64,000 nucleotides of DNA, taken from assembly GCF_001723285.1 (NCBI RefSeq), contig NZ_LPWG01000012.1, positions 62,001-126,000 of the forward strand. Direction: 5' to 3'. The position numbers and the translations under genes were made by a program. The stretch is from Methyloceanibacter methanicus. Its GTDB lineage: Bacteria; Pseudomonadota; Alphaproteobacteria; Rhizobiales; Methyloligellaceae. The notes under the pieces are model-generated. The model was not told where the DNA came from. It worked only from the letters and a program-made list of their open reading frames with translations, and did not search any database. The first letter of the stretch is position 1; every line of letters begins with the position of its first letter. Below, piece by piece: positions 1 through 9,899 of this stretch.

Positions 1-1
1 C

Positions 2-73
2 CCGCTGGCGCTAACCCAGCTTCTCGTGGGCTATCACGCGGTCAAGGCGGCGATGGGCGTCCGCGCCTATTAG
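2..73 (+). CDS. C-terminal end of an unidentified upstream gene (partial)
   Basis: The first frame is open from the window edge and closes at TAG 71-73, giving 23 residues that end in GYHAVKAAMGVRAY. It lies on the same strand as the transketolase operon, 40 bases upstream, so it is probably the tail of the preceding gene. Too little sequence is present to assign a family, and the call rests only on an open frame with a plausible spacing. It could also be chance. Confidence 0.35.
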   Translation, partial: PLALTQLLVGYHAVKAAMGVRAY

Positions 74-113
74 AGGCGGGCGCGTCAGGACAACACGAGG
101 CTAGGGGCCATTG

Positions 114-2111
114 ATGCAGGACCAGGCGTTGGCGGATGTAACTCATAAGGACATGGCAAATGCGATTCGCGCGCTGGCCATGGATGCCGTGCAGAGGGCC
201 AATTCCGGCCATCCCGGGATGCCCATGGGCATGGCCGACGTGGCGACGGTCCTGTTCACGCAGTTTCTCAAATTCGATGCCGCCCATCCGGATTGGCCCG
301 ACCGGGATCGCTTCGTGCTGTCCGCGGGCCATGGCTCGATGCTGCTCTACGCCCTGCTGTACCTGACCGGCTACCCGGAGATGGATATCGGACAGATCGA
401 GCGCTTTCGCCAGCTCGGCTCGGCCACGGCCGGGCACCCCGAATATGGCCATGCCCCCGGTATCGAGACGACCACGGGACCGCTGGGGCAGGGCGTCGGC
501 AACGCCGTCGGCATGGCGCTCGCGGAGCGTTTGCTGAACGCCCGCTACGGCGATGACATCGTCAGCCATTTCACCTATTGCCTCGCCGGCGATGGCTGCC
601 TGATGGAAGGGATCAGCCAGGAGGCGATTTCCCTGGCCGGACATCTGAAGCTCGGCCGGCTCATCGTCCTGTTCGACGACAATCAGATTTCGATCGACGG
701 ATCGACGGACCTCGCCGTCAGCGACGATCAGCTTCAGCGCTTTTCGGCGTCCGGGTGGCATACGGCGGCCGTGGATGGACACGACCCTCAAGCCGTGGCG
801 CTCGCGATCGAGAATGCGCGCAACGTCACCGACCGGCCGTCCCTCATCGCCTGCCGTACTGTGATCGGCTACGGCGCCCCCAATAAGGAAGGCACGTCCT
901 CGACCCACGGCTCGCCTCTGGGCGAGGAGGAGGTTGCAGGCGCCCGGGAGAAGCTGGGCTGGTCCTACCCCCCGTTCGTCGTCCCCGATGAAATTCTCGC
1001 CGCCTGGCGCGAGGCCGGTGCGCAGAACCGGGCTGCCTTCGAGCGCTGGTCCGCGGCGGCCGCCAAGCTGGATGGGACGGCGCGCGACCATCTGGTCGAT
1101 CCCGTGGACGAAAAGGTGTCGGCGGCAATTTCCGAAGCGGTGGCCGGGATCAAGGCCGATTTCGCGGCGGAAGGCGCAAAGCTCGCCACGCGCCAATCGT
1201 CGCAGAAAGTGCTCGAACGCCTCGTTCCGGTCGTGCCGGGCCTGATCGGCGGCTCCGCGGATCTCACCGGCTCGGTCGGCACCCTGACCAAGCAGCACAG
1301 CACCGTGAAAGCAGGCGAGTTCACCGGAAACTACATTCATTACGGCGTCCGCGAGCACGCCATGGGCGCGGCCATGAACGGCATGGCGCTGCATGGCGGA
1401 ATCGTTCCCTATGCGGGGACGTTCCTCGTCTTCTCGGATTACTGCCGCCCGTCGATCCGGCTTTCGGCACTGATGGAACAGCGCGTCATCTATGTGATGA
1501 CCCACGATTCCATTGGCCTCGGCGAGGACGGCCCCACCCATCAGCCGGTCGAGCAATTGGCGGCCCTGCGCGCCGTCCCGGGCCTCAACGTGATGCGACC
1601 GGCGGACTCGATCGAGTGCGCCGAGTGCTGGGACATCGCGCTCAAGTCCAAGACCACGCCCACCATCATGACGCTGACCCGCCAGGGTCTACCGCTGCTG
1701 AGAACGGCACCGACCGGCGACAATCTCTGCGCCAAGGGCGCCTATGCGCTGATCGAGCCCGAGGGCGGCCGCGACGTCACGCTGCTCTCCACGGGATCGG
1801 AAGTGTCGTTGGCGGTGGATGCCGCCAAGGTCCTCGGCGGCGAGGGCATCAAGGCCGCGGTCGTGTCCATGCCCTGTTGGGAACTGTTCGACGCTCAGGA
1901 CGCGGCCTACCGGGATACGGTCCTCGGCTCGGGTCCCCGCGTGGCCGTAGAGGCCGCGGTCGAGTTCGGCTGGCGGAAATGGCTGGGGCCGAACGGCGTC
2001 TTTATTGGGATGCGCGGATTTGGGGCTTCCGGCCCGGCCGGAGAACTCTATAAGCATTTCGGCATCACGCCCGAGGCCGTTGCGGCCGCGGCGCGTGGGC
2101 TCGTCGTTTAA
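114..2111 (+). CDS. tkt: Transketolase
   Basis: Thiamine-diphosphate enzyme that moves two-carbon ketol units between sugar phosphates in the pentose phosphate or Calvin cycle; cytosolic. The 665-residue length is normal. The N-terminal half has the conserved His in [10 protein letters not shown], the [12 protein letters not shown] segment and the ThDP/Mg motif GDGCLMEG followed by DNQISIDG. The middle pyrimidine-binding domain has [11 protein letters not shown] and the substrate-binding segment [15 protein letters not shown] 114 is chosen because AGGGG (103-107) sits six bases before it; a TTG directly upstream at 111 is the alternative. It is the first of five same-strand sugar-phosphate genes and is followed after 29 bases by gap. 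Assignment is secure; whether it serves the Calvin cycle or the pentose phosphate pathway cannot be read from sequence. Confidence 0.97.
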   Translation: MQDQALADVTHKDMANAIRALAMDAVQRANSGHPGMPMGMADVATVLFTQFLKFDAAHPDWPDRDRFVLSAGHGSMLLYALLYLTGYPEMDIGQIERFRQLGSATAGHPEYGHAPGIETTTGPLGQGVGNAVGMALAERLLNARYGDDIVSHFTYCLAGDGCLMEGISQEAISLAGHLKLGRLIVLFDDNQISIDGSTDLAVSDDQLQRFSASGWHTAAVDGHDPQAVALAIENARNVTDRPSLIACRTVIGYGAPNKEGTSSTHGSPLGEEEVAGAREKLGWSYPPFVVPDEILAAWREAGAQNRAAFERWSAAAAKLDGTARDHLVDPVDEKVSAAISEAVAGIKADFAAEGAKLATRQSSQKVLERLVPVVPGLIGGSADLTGSVGTLTKQHSTVKAGEFTGNYIHYGVREHAMGAAMNGMALHGGIVPYAGTFLVFSDYCRPSIRLSALMEQRVIYVMTHDSIGLGEDGPTHQPVEQLAALRAVPGLNVMRPADSIECAECWDIALKSKTTPTIMTLTRQGLPLLRTAPTGDNLCAKGAYALIEPEGGRDVTLLSTGSEVSLAVDAAKVLGGEGIKAAVVSMPCWELFDAQDAAYRDTVLGSGPRVAVEAAVEFGWRKWLGPNGVFIGMRGFGASGPAGELYKHFGITPEAVAAAARGLVV

Positions 2112-2140
2112 ATCATAGTCACGTAAAGGGTAGGGAGGAC

Positions 2141-3154
2141 ATGGCTACACCACGCGTTGCCATTAATGGATTTGGCCGCATCGGCCGTCTGACATTCCGG
2201 GCTTTCATGGAGGCCGGCCGCGACGATCTTGAGTTCGTGGCGATCAACGATCTCGGCTCCGCCGAGATGAACGCATTGCTGCTCGAATACGACACCGTGC
2301 ATGGGAGATTCCCGGGCGAGATCGCCGTCGATGGCCACAATCTCCGCGTCAACGGCAAGGACGTTACGGTTCTCTCGGAACCCGATCCCGAGCAACTGCC
2401 CTGGGCCGAACTCGGCATCGATATCGTCATGGAATGCACCGGGCGCTTCACCAAGCGTGAAGCCGCGGCGCAGCATCTGAAGGCGGGCGCCAAGCGCGTT
2501 CTCGTCTCCGCGCCCTGTTCGGGTGCCGACCTGACCGTCGTTTACGGCGTCAACGACGCCAAGCTGACCAACGCGGATCTGGTCGTGTCCAATGCCTCCT
2601 GCACCACCAACTGCCTCGCGCCGGTGGCCGAAGTGCTGCACAAGACGGTGGGCATCGAACGCGGCTACATGACCACCATCCATGCCTATACGGGCGATCA
2701 GCGTACGGTTGATACACTCCACAAGGATCCCCGCCGCGCCCGCGCGAGCGCCGCGAATCTGATCCCGACATCGACCGGCGCGGCCAAGGCGGTCGGGCTC
2801 GTCTTGCCGGAACTGGAGGGCAAGCTCGACGGTGCGTCCATCCGGGTGCCGGTGCCCAATGTCAGCCTGATCGATCTCACCTTCCAGGCTTCGCGCAAGA
2901 CAAGCGTCGAGGAGATCAACGATGCCCTCGTTGCCGCGGCCTCTCAAGCACCGCTGCTTGGCGTTCTGGGCATCAACGACAAGCCGCTGGTGTCGTCGGA
3001 CTTCAATCACAGCCCGCTCAGCTCCGTCTTCGACGTCACGGGCACGCAGGTCATCGACGGGACGTTCTGCCGCGTCGTCGCTTGGTACGACAACGAGTGG
3101 GGCTTCTCCAACCGGATGAGCGACACCGCAGTCGCGATGGGCCGCCTGCTATGA
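2141..3154 (+). CDS. gap: Type I glyceraldehyde-3-phosphate dehydrogenase
   Basis: Interconverts glyceraldehyde-3-phosphate and 1,3-bisphosphoglycerate. The 337-residue protein begins with the NAD-binding motif [10 protein letters not shown] and carries the catalytic-cysteine motif [12 protein letters not shown], the catalytic-His region TIHAYTGDQ, and the C-terminal [19 protein letters not shown] element lies just before ATG 2141. The stop codon overlaps the pgk start (ATGA, 3151-3154), so the two are translationally coupled. Cofactor preference (NAD or NADP) was not determined. Confidence 0.97.
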   Translation: MATPRVAINGFGRIGRLTFRAFMEAGRDDLEFVAINDLGSAEMNALLLEYDTVHGRFPGEIAVDGHNLRVNGKDVTVLSEPDPEQLPWAELGIDIVMECTGRFTKREAAAQHLKAGAKRVLVSAPCSGADLTVVYGVNDAKLTNADLVVSNASCTTNCLAPVAEVLHKTVGIERGYMTTIHAYTGDQRTVDTLHKDPRRARASAANLIPTSTGAAKAVGLVLPELEGKLDGASIRVPVPNVSLIDLTFQASRKTSVEEINDALVAAASQAPLLGVLGINDKPLVSSDFNHSPLSSVFDVTGTQVIDGTFCRVVAWYDNEWGFSNRMSDTAVAMGRLL

Positions 3155-4407
3155 CCACGGAGAACGGCATGGCGGATATCGACCTCGCCGCCATCAAGAC
3201 CATCGACGGTCTTGATGTGGCGGGGAAGCGCGTCCTGGTCCGTGCCGATCTCAACGTGCCTGTCGAGGCCGGCGTGGTCGCCGACGCGACGCGGATCGAA
3301 CGCGTCCTGCCGACGATCGAGGCTCTCCGGAAAGGCGGCGCCAAGATCGTTCTGATTTCGCACTTCGGACGGCCGAAAGGGGAGCGCTCGCCCGAGACCT
3401 CGCTTCGGCCCGTGGCGGCGAAGCTGAAGGACCTTCTGGGCACGGACGTGTTGTTTCTCGACGATTGCGTGGGGCCGGATGTGGAAGCCGCCGTCGCCGC
3501 GCTGAAGGATGGCGACGTCGCGCTCCTCGAGAACCTGCGCTACCACGCGGGCGAGACGAAGAACGACATCGGTTTCGCCAAACAGCTCGCAGCGCTCGGC
3601 GACCTCTATGTGGACGATGCGTTTTCCTGCGCCCACCGCGCCCATGCCTCGGTCGAGGCGATCGCCCGACTGATGCCGGCCTATGCGGGGATGGCGATGA
3701 TGGCGGAGATCAACGCCCTGAGCGCCGCGCTGGAAGACCCCAAGCGCCCGGTCATGGCCGTGGTCGGCGGGGCCAAGGTTTCCACCAAGATCGAGGTGCT
3801 GACCAACCTTGCCCAGCGCATGGACATGATCGTCGTCGGCGGCGGCATGGCCAATACCTTCCTGTTCGCCGACGGGATCGACGTGGGCAAATCTCTGTGC
3901 GAGCCGGACTTCGTCGCGACCGTCAAGGACATCACCGAGAAGGCCAAGGCATCCGGCTGCGAGATCGTGTTGCCTGTCGACGTGGTGGTCGCGACCAGCC
4001 TCGCGGAGGGTGTCGAGACGTCCGTATGCGGCGTCGGTGACGTTCCCGCCGATACCATGGCGTTGGACCAGGGACCGAAAAGCGTCGCCTTGCTGAAAGA
4101 GAAGCTCGCGGGCGCGAAGACCATTCTTTGGAACGGCCCGCTTGGCGCATTCGAGATCGCACCGTTTGGCGAGGCGACCTTTGCACTGGCGAAGGAGGCC
4201 GCACGGCGGTCGAAAGACGGCACGCTGATTTCGGTGGCGGGCGGCGGCGACACGGTGCGCGCCCTCAACGAGGCCGGCGCGGCGGACGACTTCACCTATA
4301 TCTCGACGGCGGGTGGGGCCTTCCTCGAATGGCTGGCCGGCAAGACACTGCCGGGCATCGCCGTTCTGGCCGGCAACCCCGCGCCCACCCGTTCGGCGGT
4401 CGCATGA
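3151..4407 (+). CDS. pgk: Phosphoglycerate kinase
   Basis: Transfers phosphate between 1,3-bisphosphoglycerate and ADP. The N-terminal substrate domain shows [27 protein letters not shown] and [13 protein letters not shown]; the nucleotide domain shows [14 protein letters not shown] and the C-terminal GGGDTV. From ATG 3151, which overlaps the gap stop, the protein has 418 residues. An in-frame ATG at 3169 has a better Shine-Dalgarno (GGAG 3159-3162) and would give 412 residues, nearer the family norm, so the start is uncertain between these two. The stop overlaps the rpe start (ATGA at 4404-4407). Confidence 0.96.
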   Translation: MTTENGMADIDLAAIKTIDGLDVAGKRVLVRADLNVPVEAGVVADATRIERVLPTIEALRKGGAKIVLISHFGRPKGERSPETSLRPVAAKLKDLLGTDVLFLDDCVGPDVEAAVAALKDGDVALLENLRYHAGETKNDIGFAKQLAALGDLYVDDAFSCAHRAHASVEAIARLMPAYAGMAMMAEINALSAALEDPKRPVMAVVGGAKVSTKIEVLTNLAQRMDMIVVGGGMANTFLFADGIDVGKSLCEPDFVATVKDITEKAKASGCEIVLPVDVVVATSLAEGVETSVCGVGDVPADTMALDQGPKSVALLKEKLAGAKTILWNGPLGAFEIAPFGEATFALAKEAARRSKDGTLISVAGGGDTVRALNEAGAADDFTYISTAGGAFLEWLAGKTLPGIAVLAGNPAPTRSAVA

Positions 4408-5083
4408 CGGTCCCGCGCGAGATCATCGTCGCGCCGTCGATCCTTTCGGCGGACTTCGCCAAGCTCGGGCAAGAAGTCGAGGCCATCGACCGCGACGGCT
4501 GCGACTGGGTCCATCTCGACGTGATGGACGGCCACTTCGTGCCGAACATCACCTTCGGTCCCGATGTGGTGGCGGCCTTGCGGCCGCATTCCAAGAAGGT
4601 CTTCGATACCCATCTGATGATCGCGCCCTGCGATCCATATCTCGAAGCCTTCGCCAAGGCCGGCTCGGACATCATCACCGTGCATGCCGAAGCCGGTCCG
4701 CACCTGGACCGTTCGTTGCAGCATATCCGGAGCCTCGGCAAGAAGGCCGGTGTGAGCCTGACGCCCTCGACGCCGGAAAGCGCCATCGAATACGTGCTCG
4801 ACAAGCTCGACCTCGTTCTGGTGATGACCGTGAACCCCGGTTTCGGCGGGCAGACCTTCATCCCCGCGCAGCTCGAGAAGATCCGTGCCATCCGCAAGAT
4901 GATCGGCGAGCGGCCGATCCATCTCGAGGTCGATGGCGGTGTGAACGTCGACACGGCCGGGCTCGTGGCCGAGGCCGGCGCGGACGCCCTTGTGGCGGCT
5001 CCGCCGTGTTCAAGGACGGCGACTACGCGAAGAACATCGCCGCCATTCGCGCGGCGGCCATGGCCGGCTGCGCCGCCGCTTGA
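4404..5083 (+). CDS. rpe: Ribulose-phosphate 3-epimerase, interrupted by a one-base frameshift
   Basis: Interconverts ribulose-5-phosphate and xylulose-5-phosphate. The main frame gives the TIM-barrel sequence from [14 protein letters not shown] through [16 protein letters not shown] (metal-binding [12 protein letters not shown]), [16 protein letters not shown] and LEVDGGVN. Near 4997 the frame jumps: GADALVA continues as [18 protein letters not shown] in the neighbouring frame. The join needs one extra base (GCGGCTCC read for an expected GCGGGCTCC). Read across the shift the protein is about 226 residues, the normal length. Both ends overlap their operon neighbours, so the locus looks functional and the shift is more likely a sequencing error than a real lesion. 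Confidence 0.9.
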
Positions 5084-5772
5084 TGGATCGCTTCCGCACT
5101 TGCCGCGCCGTCGTTTTCGATCTCGACGGCACGCTTGCGGATACGGTCGGCGATATCGCGGACGCGCTCAACCGGACCCTGTCGGACTTCGACCTGCCGC
5201 CTCACCCGGAGGACGCGGTTCGGGGCATGGTCGGCAACGGCCTCGCCAAGCTCCTGGAGCGCGGATTCTCCCGCCACGGTGTGGTCCTCGATGAAACGAC
5301 CCGCGAGCGGGCCTGTCGCCGCCTCTTGGAACACTACGCGGGCCGTCCTTGCGAACGCGCAAGGCTCTACCCTGGCGCGCGCGCCATGCTGGACGCGCTT
5401 GGGGCCGCGCGGATCGATTGCGCCGTGCTCACCAACAAGCACGAGCCGATCGCGCGGGATGTCATCCATGGGCTGGGCATTGCCGGCTCGATCAAGGCGG
5501 TGCGGGGCGCCGATGTCGGCTTTGCCCGCAAGCCCGATCCGGCCGGGCTTCTGGACCTCGTGCGCACGCTCGGCGCGCGCCCGGAGACCACGCTCATGGT
5601 GGGCGACAGCGAAACGGACCTGAAGACCGCGCGGGCGGGCGGGTTAAGAGGTGCCGTGCTGGTGAGCCATGGCTACTCGGCCATTCCCGTCGCCGAGCTA
5701 GGGGCGGATGCGGTCATCAACCATCTTCACGAGTTGGTGGCCGGTCTTGCTCTTGCCCCGGAAGCGGACTAG
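5083..5772 (+). CDS. gph: Phosphoglycolate phosphatase (HAD superfamily)
   Basis: A 229-residue HAD-IA phosphatase. Motif I is [11 protein letters not shown], motif II is VLTNKHEP, motif III/IV is [13 protein letters not shown]. It is assigned as phosphoglycolate phosphatase from length, the Gph-like cap-domain placement and its position after rpe, an order seen in rpe-gph and cbbE-cbbZ clusters. Such enzymes remove 2-phosphoglycolate made by Rubisco oxygenation or by DNA-end repair. The ATG shares its first base with the rpe TGA (5081-5083). Exact substrate is inferred, not seen. Confidence 0.88.
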   Translation: MDRFRTCRAVVFDLDGTLADTVGDIADALNRTLSDFDLPPHPEDAVRGMVGNGLAKLLERGFSRHGVVLDETTRERACRRLLEHYAGRPCERARLYPGARAMLDALGAARIDCAVLTNKHEPIARDVIHGLGIAGSIKAVRGADVGFARKPDPAGLLDLVRTLGARPETTLMVGDSETDLKTARAGGLRGAVLVSHGYSAIPVAELGADAVINHLHELVAGLALAPEAD

Positions 5773-5781
5773 CAAAGTCCG

Positions 5782-6516
5782 ATGGATGTCACCTATTACG
5801 GCGCGCTGCTGGCGGGTTTCTTGAGTTTTCTCAGCCCCTGCGTTCTGCCGCTCGTTCCGCCTTATCTCTGCTTCCTCGGCGGCACCACGTTCGACCAGCT
5901 TACGGGCGAGGACGAGACCCCGGCGCATGTCTACCAGACCGTGGTGCTGTCCTCGATCGCCTTCGTGCTGGGGTTCACGACGGTCTTCGTGATCCTCGGT
6001 GCCACGGCGACTGCGCTCGGCCAGATCGTCGTGACCAACCTGCCGATCCTGTCGAAGATCGCGGGCGTGGTGATCATCATCGCCGGGCTGCATTTTCTTG
6101 GGGTGATCCACATTCCGATCCTCCATCGCGAGGCGCGCTATCACGCCGATACGCGGCCCGCCGGTCTGTTCGGCGCCTATATCATCGGCCTCGCCTTTGC
6201 CTTCGGCTGGACGCCCTGCATCGGCCCCGTGCTCGGCGCGATCCTGGCGGTCGCGGCGGGCGAGTCGACCGTGAGCAAAGGGGTCAGCCTGCTCTTCGTC
6301 TATTCGCTGGGCCTCGGCATACCTTTTATCCTGGCAGCTTTGGCCGTCCGGCCGTTCATGAGGGCCGCGCAGCGTTTCAAGAAGCATTTGGGGGCGGTCG
6401 AGAAGATCCTCGGGGGCTTTCTCGTGTTGACCGGCATCCTGTTCCTGACGGATTCGATGACCTTGATCGCGGGCTGGATTCTTCAAACGTTCCCCGCTCT
6501 GGCGACGATCGGCTGA
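5782..6516 (+). CDS. ccdA: CcdA-family cytochrome c biogenesis / thiol-disulfide transmembrane protein
   Basis: Polytopic membrane protein of 244 residues that carries reducing equivalents from cytoplasmic thioredoxin across the inner membrane for cytochrome c maturation. Six hydrophobic segments are visible. The paired membrane cysteines lie in FLSPCVLPLVPPYL near the N-terminus and GWTPCIGPVLGAIL in the fourth segment, both hallmarks of the CcdA/DsbD core. It starts nine bases after gph, so it may be co-transcribed with the sugar-phosphate operon although it is functionally unrelated. Confidence 0.93.
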   Translation: MDVTYYGALLAGFLSFLSPCVLPLVPPYLCFLGGTTFDQLTGEDETPAHVYQTVVLSSIAFVLGFTTVFVILGATATALGQIVVTNLPILSKIAGVVIIIAGLHFLGVIHIPILHREARYHADTRPAGLFGAYIIGLAFAFGWTPCIGPVLGAILAVAAGESTVSKGVSLLFVYSLGLGIPFILAALAVRPFMRAAQRFKKHLGAVEKILGGFLVLTGILFLTDSMTLIAGWILQTFPALATIG

Positions 6517-6591
6517 CCGTCCCCCGCATTTGCACACCCGGGACGAATTGGGTGCTTGCAGTCGCCCATCCGTGGTCGTTACTGATCTCTC

Positions 6592-7425
6592 ATGAAGAAA
6601 GACAAGACCGCGATCGCGCTCACCGTTGCCGGCTCGGACTCATCGGGTGGGGCGGGTATTCAAGCCGATCTCAAGACCTTCTCCGCGCTCGGCGTCTATG
6701 GCGCGAGCGCCATCACTGCACTGACGGCGCAGAACACGACCGGCGTCGATGAGGTCATGGCGGTACCGCCGGAGTTCGTCCTGGCCCAGATGCGGGCCGT
6801 CGCGTCCGATCTCGATGTGGGGGCCATCAAGATCGGGATGCTCGCGACCGACGAAACGGTCGAGGCGGTGGCGGCGGGCCTCGAGGCCTTTCCGGAGGTG
6901 CCCGTGGTGCTCGACCCCGTCATGGTCTCGACCAGTGGCGCGCTGCTACTCGACGAGACGGCCGTTGGCATCTTGCGCGACCGGCTCGTGCCGCGTGTCA
7001 CGCTCATCACGCCCAATCTGGCGGAAGGGGCGGCGCTGCTCGGCGAACCGCCCGAGAGCCGCGAGCACATGCTGGAAGGCCGCGCGACGCGGCTGCTGGA
7101 GTTGGGGCCGGGTGCGGTGCTTCTGACCGGTGGCGAGTCCATGGCCGAGACGGCGCTTGACATCTATGCGGATGCGAACGGCGTTGAAAGGATCGAAGCG
7201 CCGCGTCACGAGACCCGGAACACCCATGGCACGGGTTGCACGTTGTCTTCGGCGATCGCCGCGGAACTGGCCAAGGGCGAGAGCCTGGAGAAGGCCGTCA
7301 AGCTCGCCAAGATGTATGTCACGGCCGCGATCATCGCCGCGGACGAACTTGACGTGGGGCAGGGCAACGGTCCCGTCCACCACTTCCACGCGCTGTGGCC
7401 CCGGGCTGGGGAAGAACCGCGCTAG
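6592..7425 (+). CDS. thiD: Bifunctional hydroxymethylpyrimidine kinase/phosphomethylpyrimidine kinase
   Basis: Phosphorylates hydroxymethylpyrimidine twice for thiamine biosynthesis. The 277-residue ribokinase-fold protein has the N-terminal AGSDSSGGAGIQADLKTF, the substrate-region TAQNTTGV, the segment VLDPVMVSTSG, and the anion-hole/catalytic motif RNTHGTGCTLSSAIA. It lies 75 bases after ccdA and ends in a stop that overlaps, tail to tail, the stop of the convergent hydrolase gene on the minus strand. Secure at family level. Confidence 0.96.
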   Translation: MKKDKTAIALTVAGSDSSGGAGIQADLKTFSALGVYGASAITALTAQNTTGVDEVMAVPPEFVLAQMRAVASDLDVGAIKIGMLATDETVEAVAAGLEAFPEVPVVLDPVMVSTSGALLLDETAVGILRDRLVPRVTLITPNLAEGAALLGEPPESREHMLEGRATRLLELGPGAVLLTGGESMAETALDIYADANGVERIEAPRHETRNTHGTGCTLSSAIAAELAKGESLEKAVKLAKMYVTAAIIAADELDVGQGNGPVHHFHALWPRAGEEPR

Positions 7426-8267
7426 CTTTCGGCGACGATCGTCGTGCGCTGCTCGCCGAGGCCGGAGATGCGCAAGACGAGCTCATCCCCGGGCTTGAGG
7501 AACACGCGCGGGTTCCGCGCCATGCCGACGCCGGGCGGCGTGCCCGTCACGACGACGTCGCCGGGGAGAAGCGTCATGTATTTGCTGATATAGCTGACGA
7601 GTTCGGCCACCGGGAAGATCATGGTCGACGTATTGCCCGTCTGCATGCGCTCGCCATTGAGGTCCGTGGTGAGGCTCAGACCCTGCGGGTCGGGAATCTC
7701 GTCCGCCGTGACGAGCCACGGACCGAGCGGACCGAACGTGTCGTAGCTCTTGGCCTTGACCCATTCGCCGGGGCCGCCCTTCTGCAGGCTCCGTTCGGAA
7801 ACGTCGTTGCCGATGCAATAGCCCGCCACGTGGTCCAGCGCGTCCTCGACGGACACGCGCTTCGCGGGGCTGCCGATGACGAAGCCGAGCTCCACCTCGT
7901 AGTCCATGCGCTTGAAATCGGCGGGCGCCAAGATCGCATCGTTCGGGCCCGAGATGCACGAGGTCGCCTTCACGAAGACGATGGGGACTTCCGGAATTGG
8001 AAGGCCCGTCTCTTCGGCATGATCGCGGTAGTTGAGGCCGATGCCGAAGAACTTCCGGACCTGGCCGACGGGCGCGCCGAGACGGGGGTTGCCGCCAACG
8101 GCAGGCAGCGAGGCCGGATCGATATCCCGGAGGCGCTGAAGGCCCGCAGGCGTCAGCACGTCGCCGGCGATGTCATCGACGATGCCGGACAGGTCGCGAA
8201 TCGTGCCGTCCGCATCCACAAGGCCGGGCTTCTCCTGCCCAAGGTCACCAAATCGTACGAGTTTCAT
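7422..8267 (-). CDS. Fumarylacetoacetate hydrolase (FAH) family protein
   Basis: A 281-residue FAH-fold hydrolase/decarboxylase. It starts MKLVRFGD, has KFFGIGLNYRDHAEE, then the acidic metal site in MDYEVELGFVIG, GNDVSERSLQ and VVTGTPPGVGM. This subgroup includes 5-oxopent-3-ene-1,2,5-tricarboxylate decarboxylase, ureidoglycolate-lyase-like and acylpyruvate hydrolase enzymes, and the exact substrate cannot be read out. Start ATG (8265-8267) follows a minus-strand GGGGGAGACG ribosome site. It is convergent with thiD and shares stop-codon bases with it. Confidence 0.9.
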   Translation of the reverse strand: MKLVRFGDLGQEKPGLVDADGTIRDLSGIVDDIAGDVLTPAGLQRLRDIDPASLPAVGGNPRLGAPVGQVRKFFGIGLNYRDHAEETGLPIPEVPIVFVKATSCISGPNDAILAPADFKRMDYEVELGFVIGSPAKRVSVEDALDHVAGYCIGNDVSERSLQKGGPGEWVKAKSYDTFGPLGPWLVTADEIPDPQGLSLTTDLNGERMQTGNTSTMIFPVAELVSYISKYMTLLPGDVVVTGTPPGVGMARNPRVFLKPGDELVLRISGLGEQRTTIVAES

Positions 8268-8589
8268 CGTCTCCCCCAGCGAATGTCTGGCGCATGATGC
8301 ACATGGCGGGGAGCCGCGCAACGCCATGGGGAGAATTATGGCCGTGAATTTCTAAAGCCATGCGGGGGCGCATTCGGGCCGCGAATCCGACGCGCTGCGT
8401 CCGCCCGCAAAGTGGTTTGTGACTTGCTCGTTGGGTGCCGTGGCGCATTTGCCACAGCACTGCCTAAAGATTTGGCGCTCGGGCGCCCGCTCGGCGCGCT
8501 ATGGACCGCCCGAAACGCGCGGATTCGCGCGGTCGCCGGTTTGACGATGAACATCTAATACATTGAATTATATGTATAAAATACGCCGC

Positions 8590-8905
8590 TGTGATGGCCG
8601 ATCCGGCGTCTTTTGCATTTCCGCAACACTCCAACAGCGAAGTGCATTCGGGCCCTCTCGCTTTGTTGAAGGACGCCCGCAGCCTGCGATAGCTTTGCAT
8701 CACATCACGGGGGACGGGCTGGGGGGCCTTCTTCTCCGCAAGAAGAAGCAAGCGGTGAACGCCGCGAAAGACGTAAGAATTCGAGCGACGGCTCAGGAAC
8801 AAAATGGGGGGGCGAGTCGAAACCTCATGAAGCTCCAGGCCTTTAGCTTTCGACTCGTTCGCAGGGAAGACCGGCCCGGCTTAGTCCGGGCCGGTTCTTT
8901 TTTGC
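8590..8905 (+). ncRNA. Candidate structured RNA between the FAH and fructosamine-kinase genes
   Basis: The 670-base gap 8268-8939 has no convincing gene but ends in a strong plus-strand terminator. Before it lie a 7-bp hairpin (CTTCTTC 8728-8734 with GAAGAAG 8742-8748) and a perfect 10-bp stem (CGAGTCGAAA 8813-8822 with TTTCGACTCG 8848-8857). An unusually AT-rich patch at 8541-8582, with TTGACG at 8541 and TATAAA at 8575, could hold a promoter, but no pair with good spacing is evident. An 8-codon frame (ATG 8804, AGGA 8795-8798) overlaps a second ATG at 8824 that reads through the terminator, so a leader peptide or attenuator is an alternative. It resembles none of the RNase P, tmRNA, SRP or 6S signatures checked. 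Confidence 0.3.
8870..8904 (+). terminator. Rho-independent terminator
   Basis: ACCGGCCCGG pairs with CCGGGCCGGT around a short CTTAGT loop and is followed by TTCTTTTTT. The U-run is on the plus strand only, so it serves a plus-strand transcript from the otherwise empty gap rather than the flanking minus-strand gene. Confidence 0.8.
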
Positions 8906-8939
8906 GCTCTGCGCATCTGAGAGTCCGTCCCGGTCGCCG

Positions 8940-9818
8940 TCAAAGTCCAAGCGTCTTCAGAGTGCTGTCGACCGCAGCCACGTAGCTGCCGCCGAACAGC
9001 CTCACATGCACCAGCGTCGGGTAGAGATTGTAGATGTCCTTGCGAACCTCGTGGAAGCCGGGTTCGAGCGGCATCATGTCCTCGTAGGCCTCGAAGAACG
9101 CGCGCCCGAACGTGCCGAACATGGTGGTGAACGCCAGTTCGATTTCCGGATGCCCGAAATAGATGGCGGGGTCGATGAACCCGGCTATGCGGTTGCCCTT
9201 GACCAGCACGTTGCCGGTCCAGAGATCGCCATGGAGAAGGCTGGGGAAGGGCGGTTCGGTGAGATAGGCGCCAAGATCGTCCGCGAGCCGCTCGAGCCGG
9301 TCATGGAGCGAGGGGGGCAACGCGCCTTCGTCCCGTGCGGCACGTGCCATATGAAGCAGCCGATGATCGCGGAAGAACGGCACCCAGGCCTCGCCGCGCG
9401 GATTAGGCTGATGCAGCGGGCCGATCAGCGTATCGCGCTCGTAACCGAAATAGGGACGCGGCGTCGCATGGAGCCTTGCGATGAGCGTCGCGGCATCGCG
9501 CTCCACGTCCGGCGTGATCCGGCCACCGTCATTGTCGATGAAGTCCATGACCAGGACATCCGCCGCGGCCGCGTGAACATGCGGGACGGGCAAATCCGAC
9601 AGGCGGGCCAGATCGGCAAGCATGGCGCCCTCGAGCGCCAGGTCGGTGCCGCGTTGCGAATCGCTTTGCCTGGCTTTGACGGCCAGACGGCGTCCATCAC
9701 TGAGAAGAGCCACGGCCCCAGTCAAGCCAAAGCCGACCGAGAGCGGCTCGAGCCGAACGACCTCGGCCCCGAGAATCGTGTCCAAACGTTGGGTTAGCGC
9801 GGCGTTGCGATTTCTCAT
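8940..9818 (-). CDS. Fructosamine kinase / aminoglycoside phosphotransferase-family protein
   Basis: A 292-residue small-molecule kinase of the fructosamine-3-kinase family, which phosphorylates ketoamine adducts on glycated proteins or amines so that they break down. Visible motifs are the nucleotide-binding segment ending LAVKARQ, the catalytic loop LLHGDLWTGNVL and the metal-binding FIDPAIYFGHPEIELAF. It reads away from the LpxH-like gene with about 80 bases between. Whether it acts on ketosamines or another sugar amine is not visible. Confidence 0.85.
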   Translation of the reverse strand: MRNRNAALTQRLDTILGAEVVRLEPLSVGFGLTGAVALLSDGRRLAVKARQSDSQRGTDLALEGAMLADLARLSDLPVPHVHAAAADVLVMDFIDNDGGRITPDVERDAATLIARLHATPRPYFGYERDTLIGPLHQPNPRGEAWVPFFRDHRLLHMARAARDEGALPPSLHDRLERLADDLGAYLTEPPFPSLLHGDLWTGNVLVKGNRIAGFIDPAIYFGHPEIELAFTTMFGTFGRAFFEAYEDMMPLEPGFHEVRKDIYNLYPTLVHVRLFGGSYVAAVDSTLKTLGL

Positions 9819-9899
9819 TCAACTGCGGTTTTTGGTCGTACACAGATCGTGTGGGATGTCACAACGTTGATACAAAACCAGCTTATTCGCCGGTTTAAT

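Noticed and set aside
42-1556. A 504-codon open frame on the minus strand
   Set aside because: Antisense shadow of transketolase; high GC keeps the opposite strand open, and the peptide has no recognisable motif.
8590-8905. RNase P RNA, tmRNA, SRP RNA or 6S RNA
   Set aside because: No GAGGAAAGTC core, no tag-coding frame and no SRP loop sequence were found; nor is the 6S bubble layout evident.
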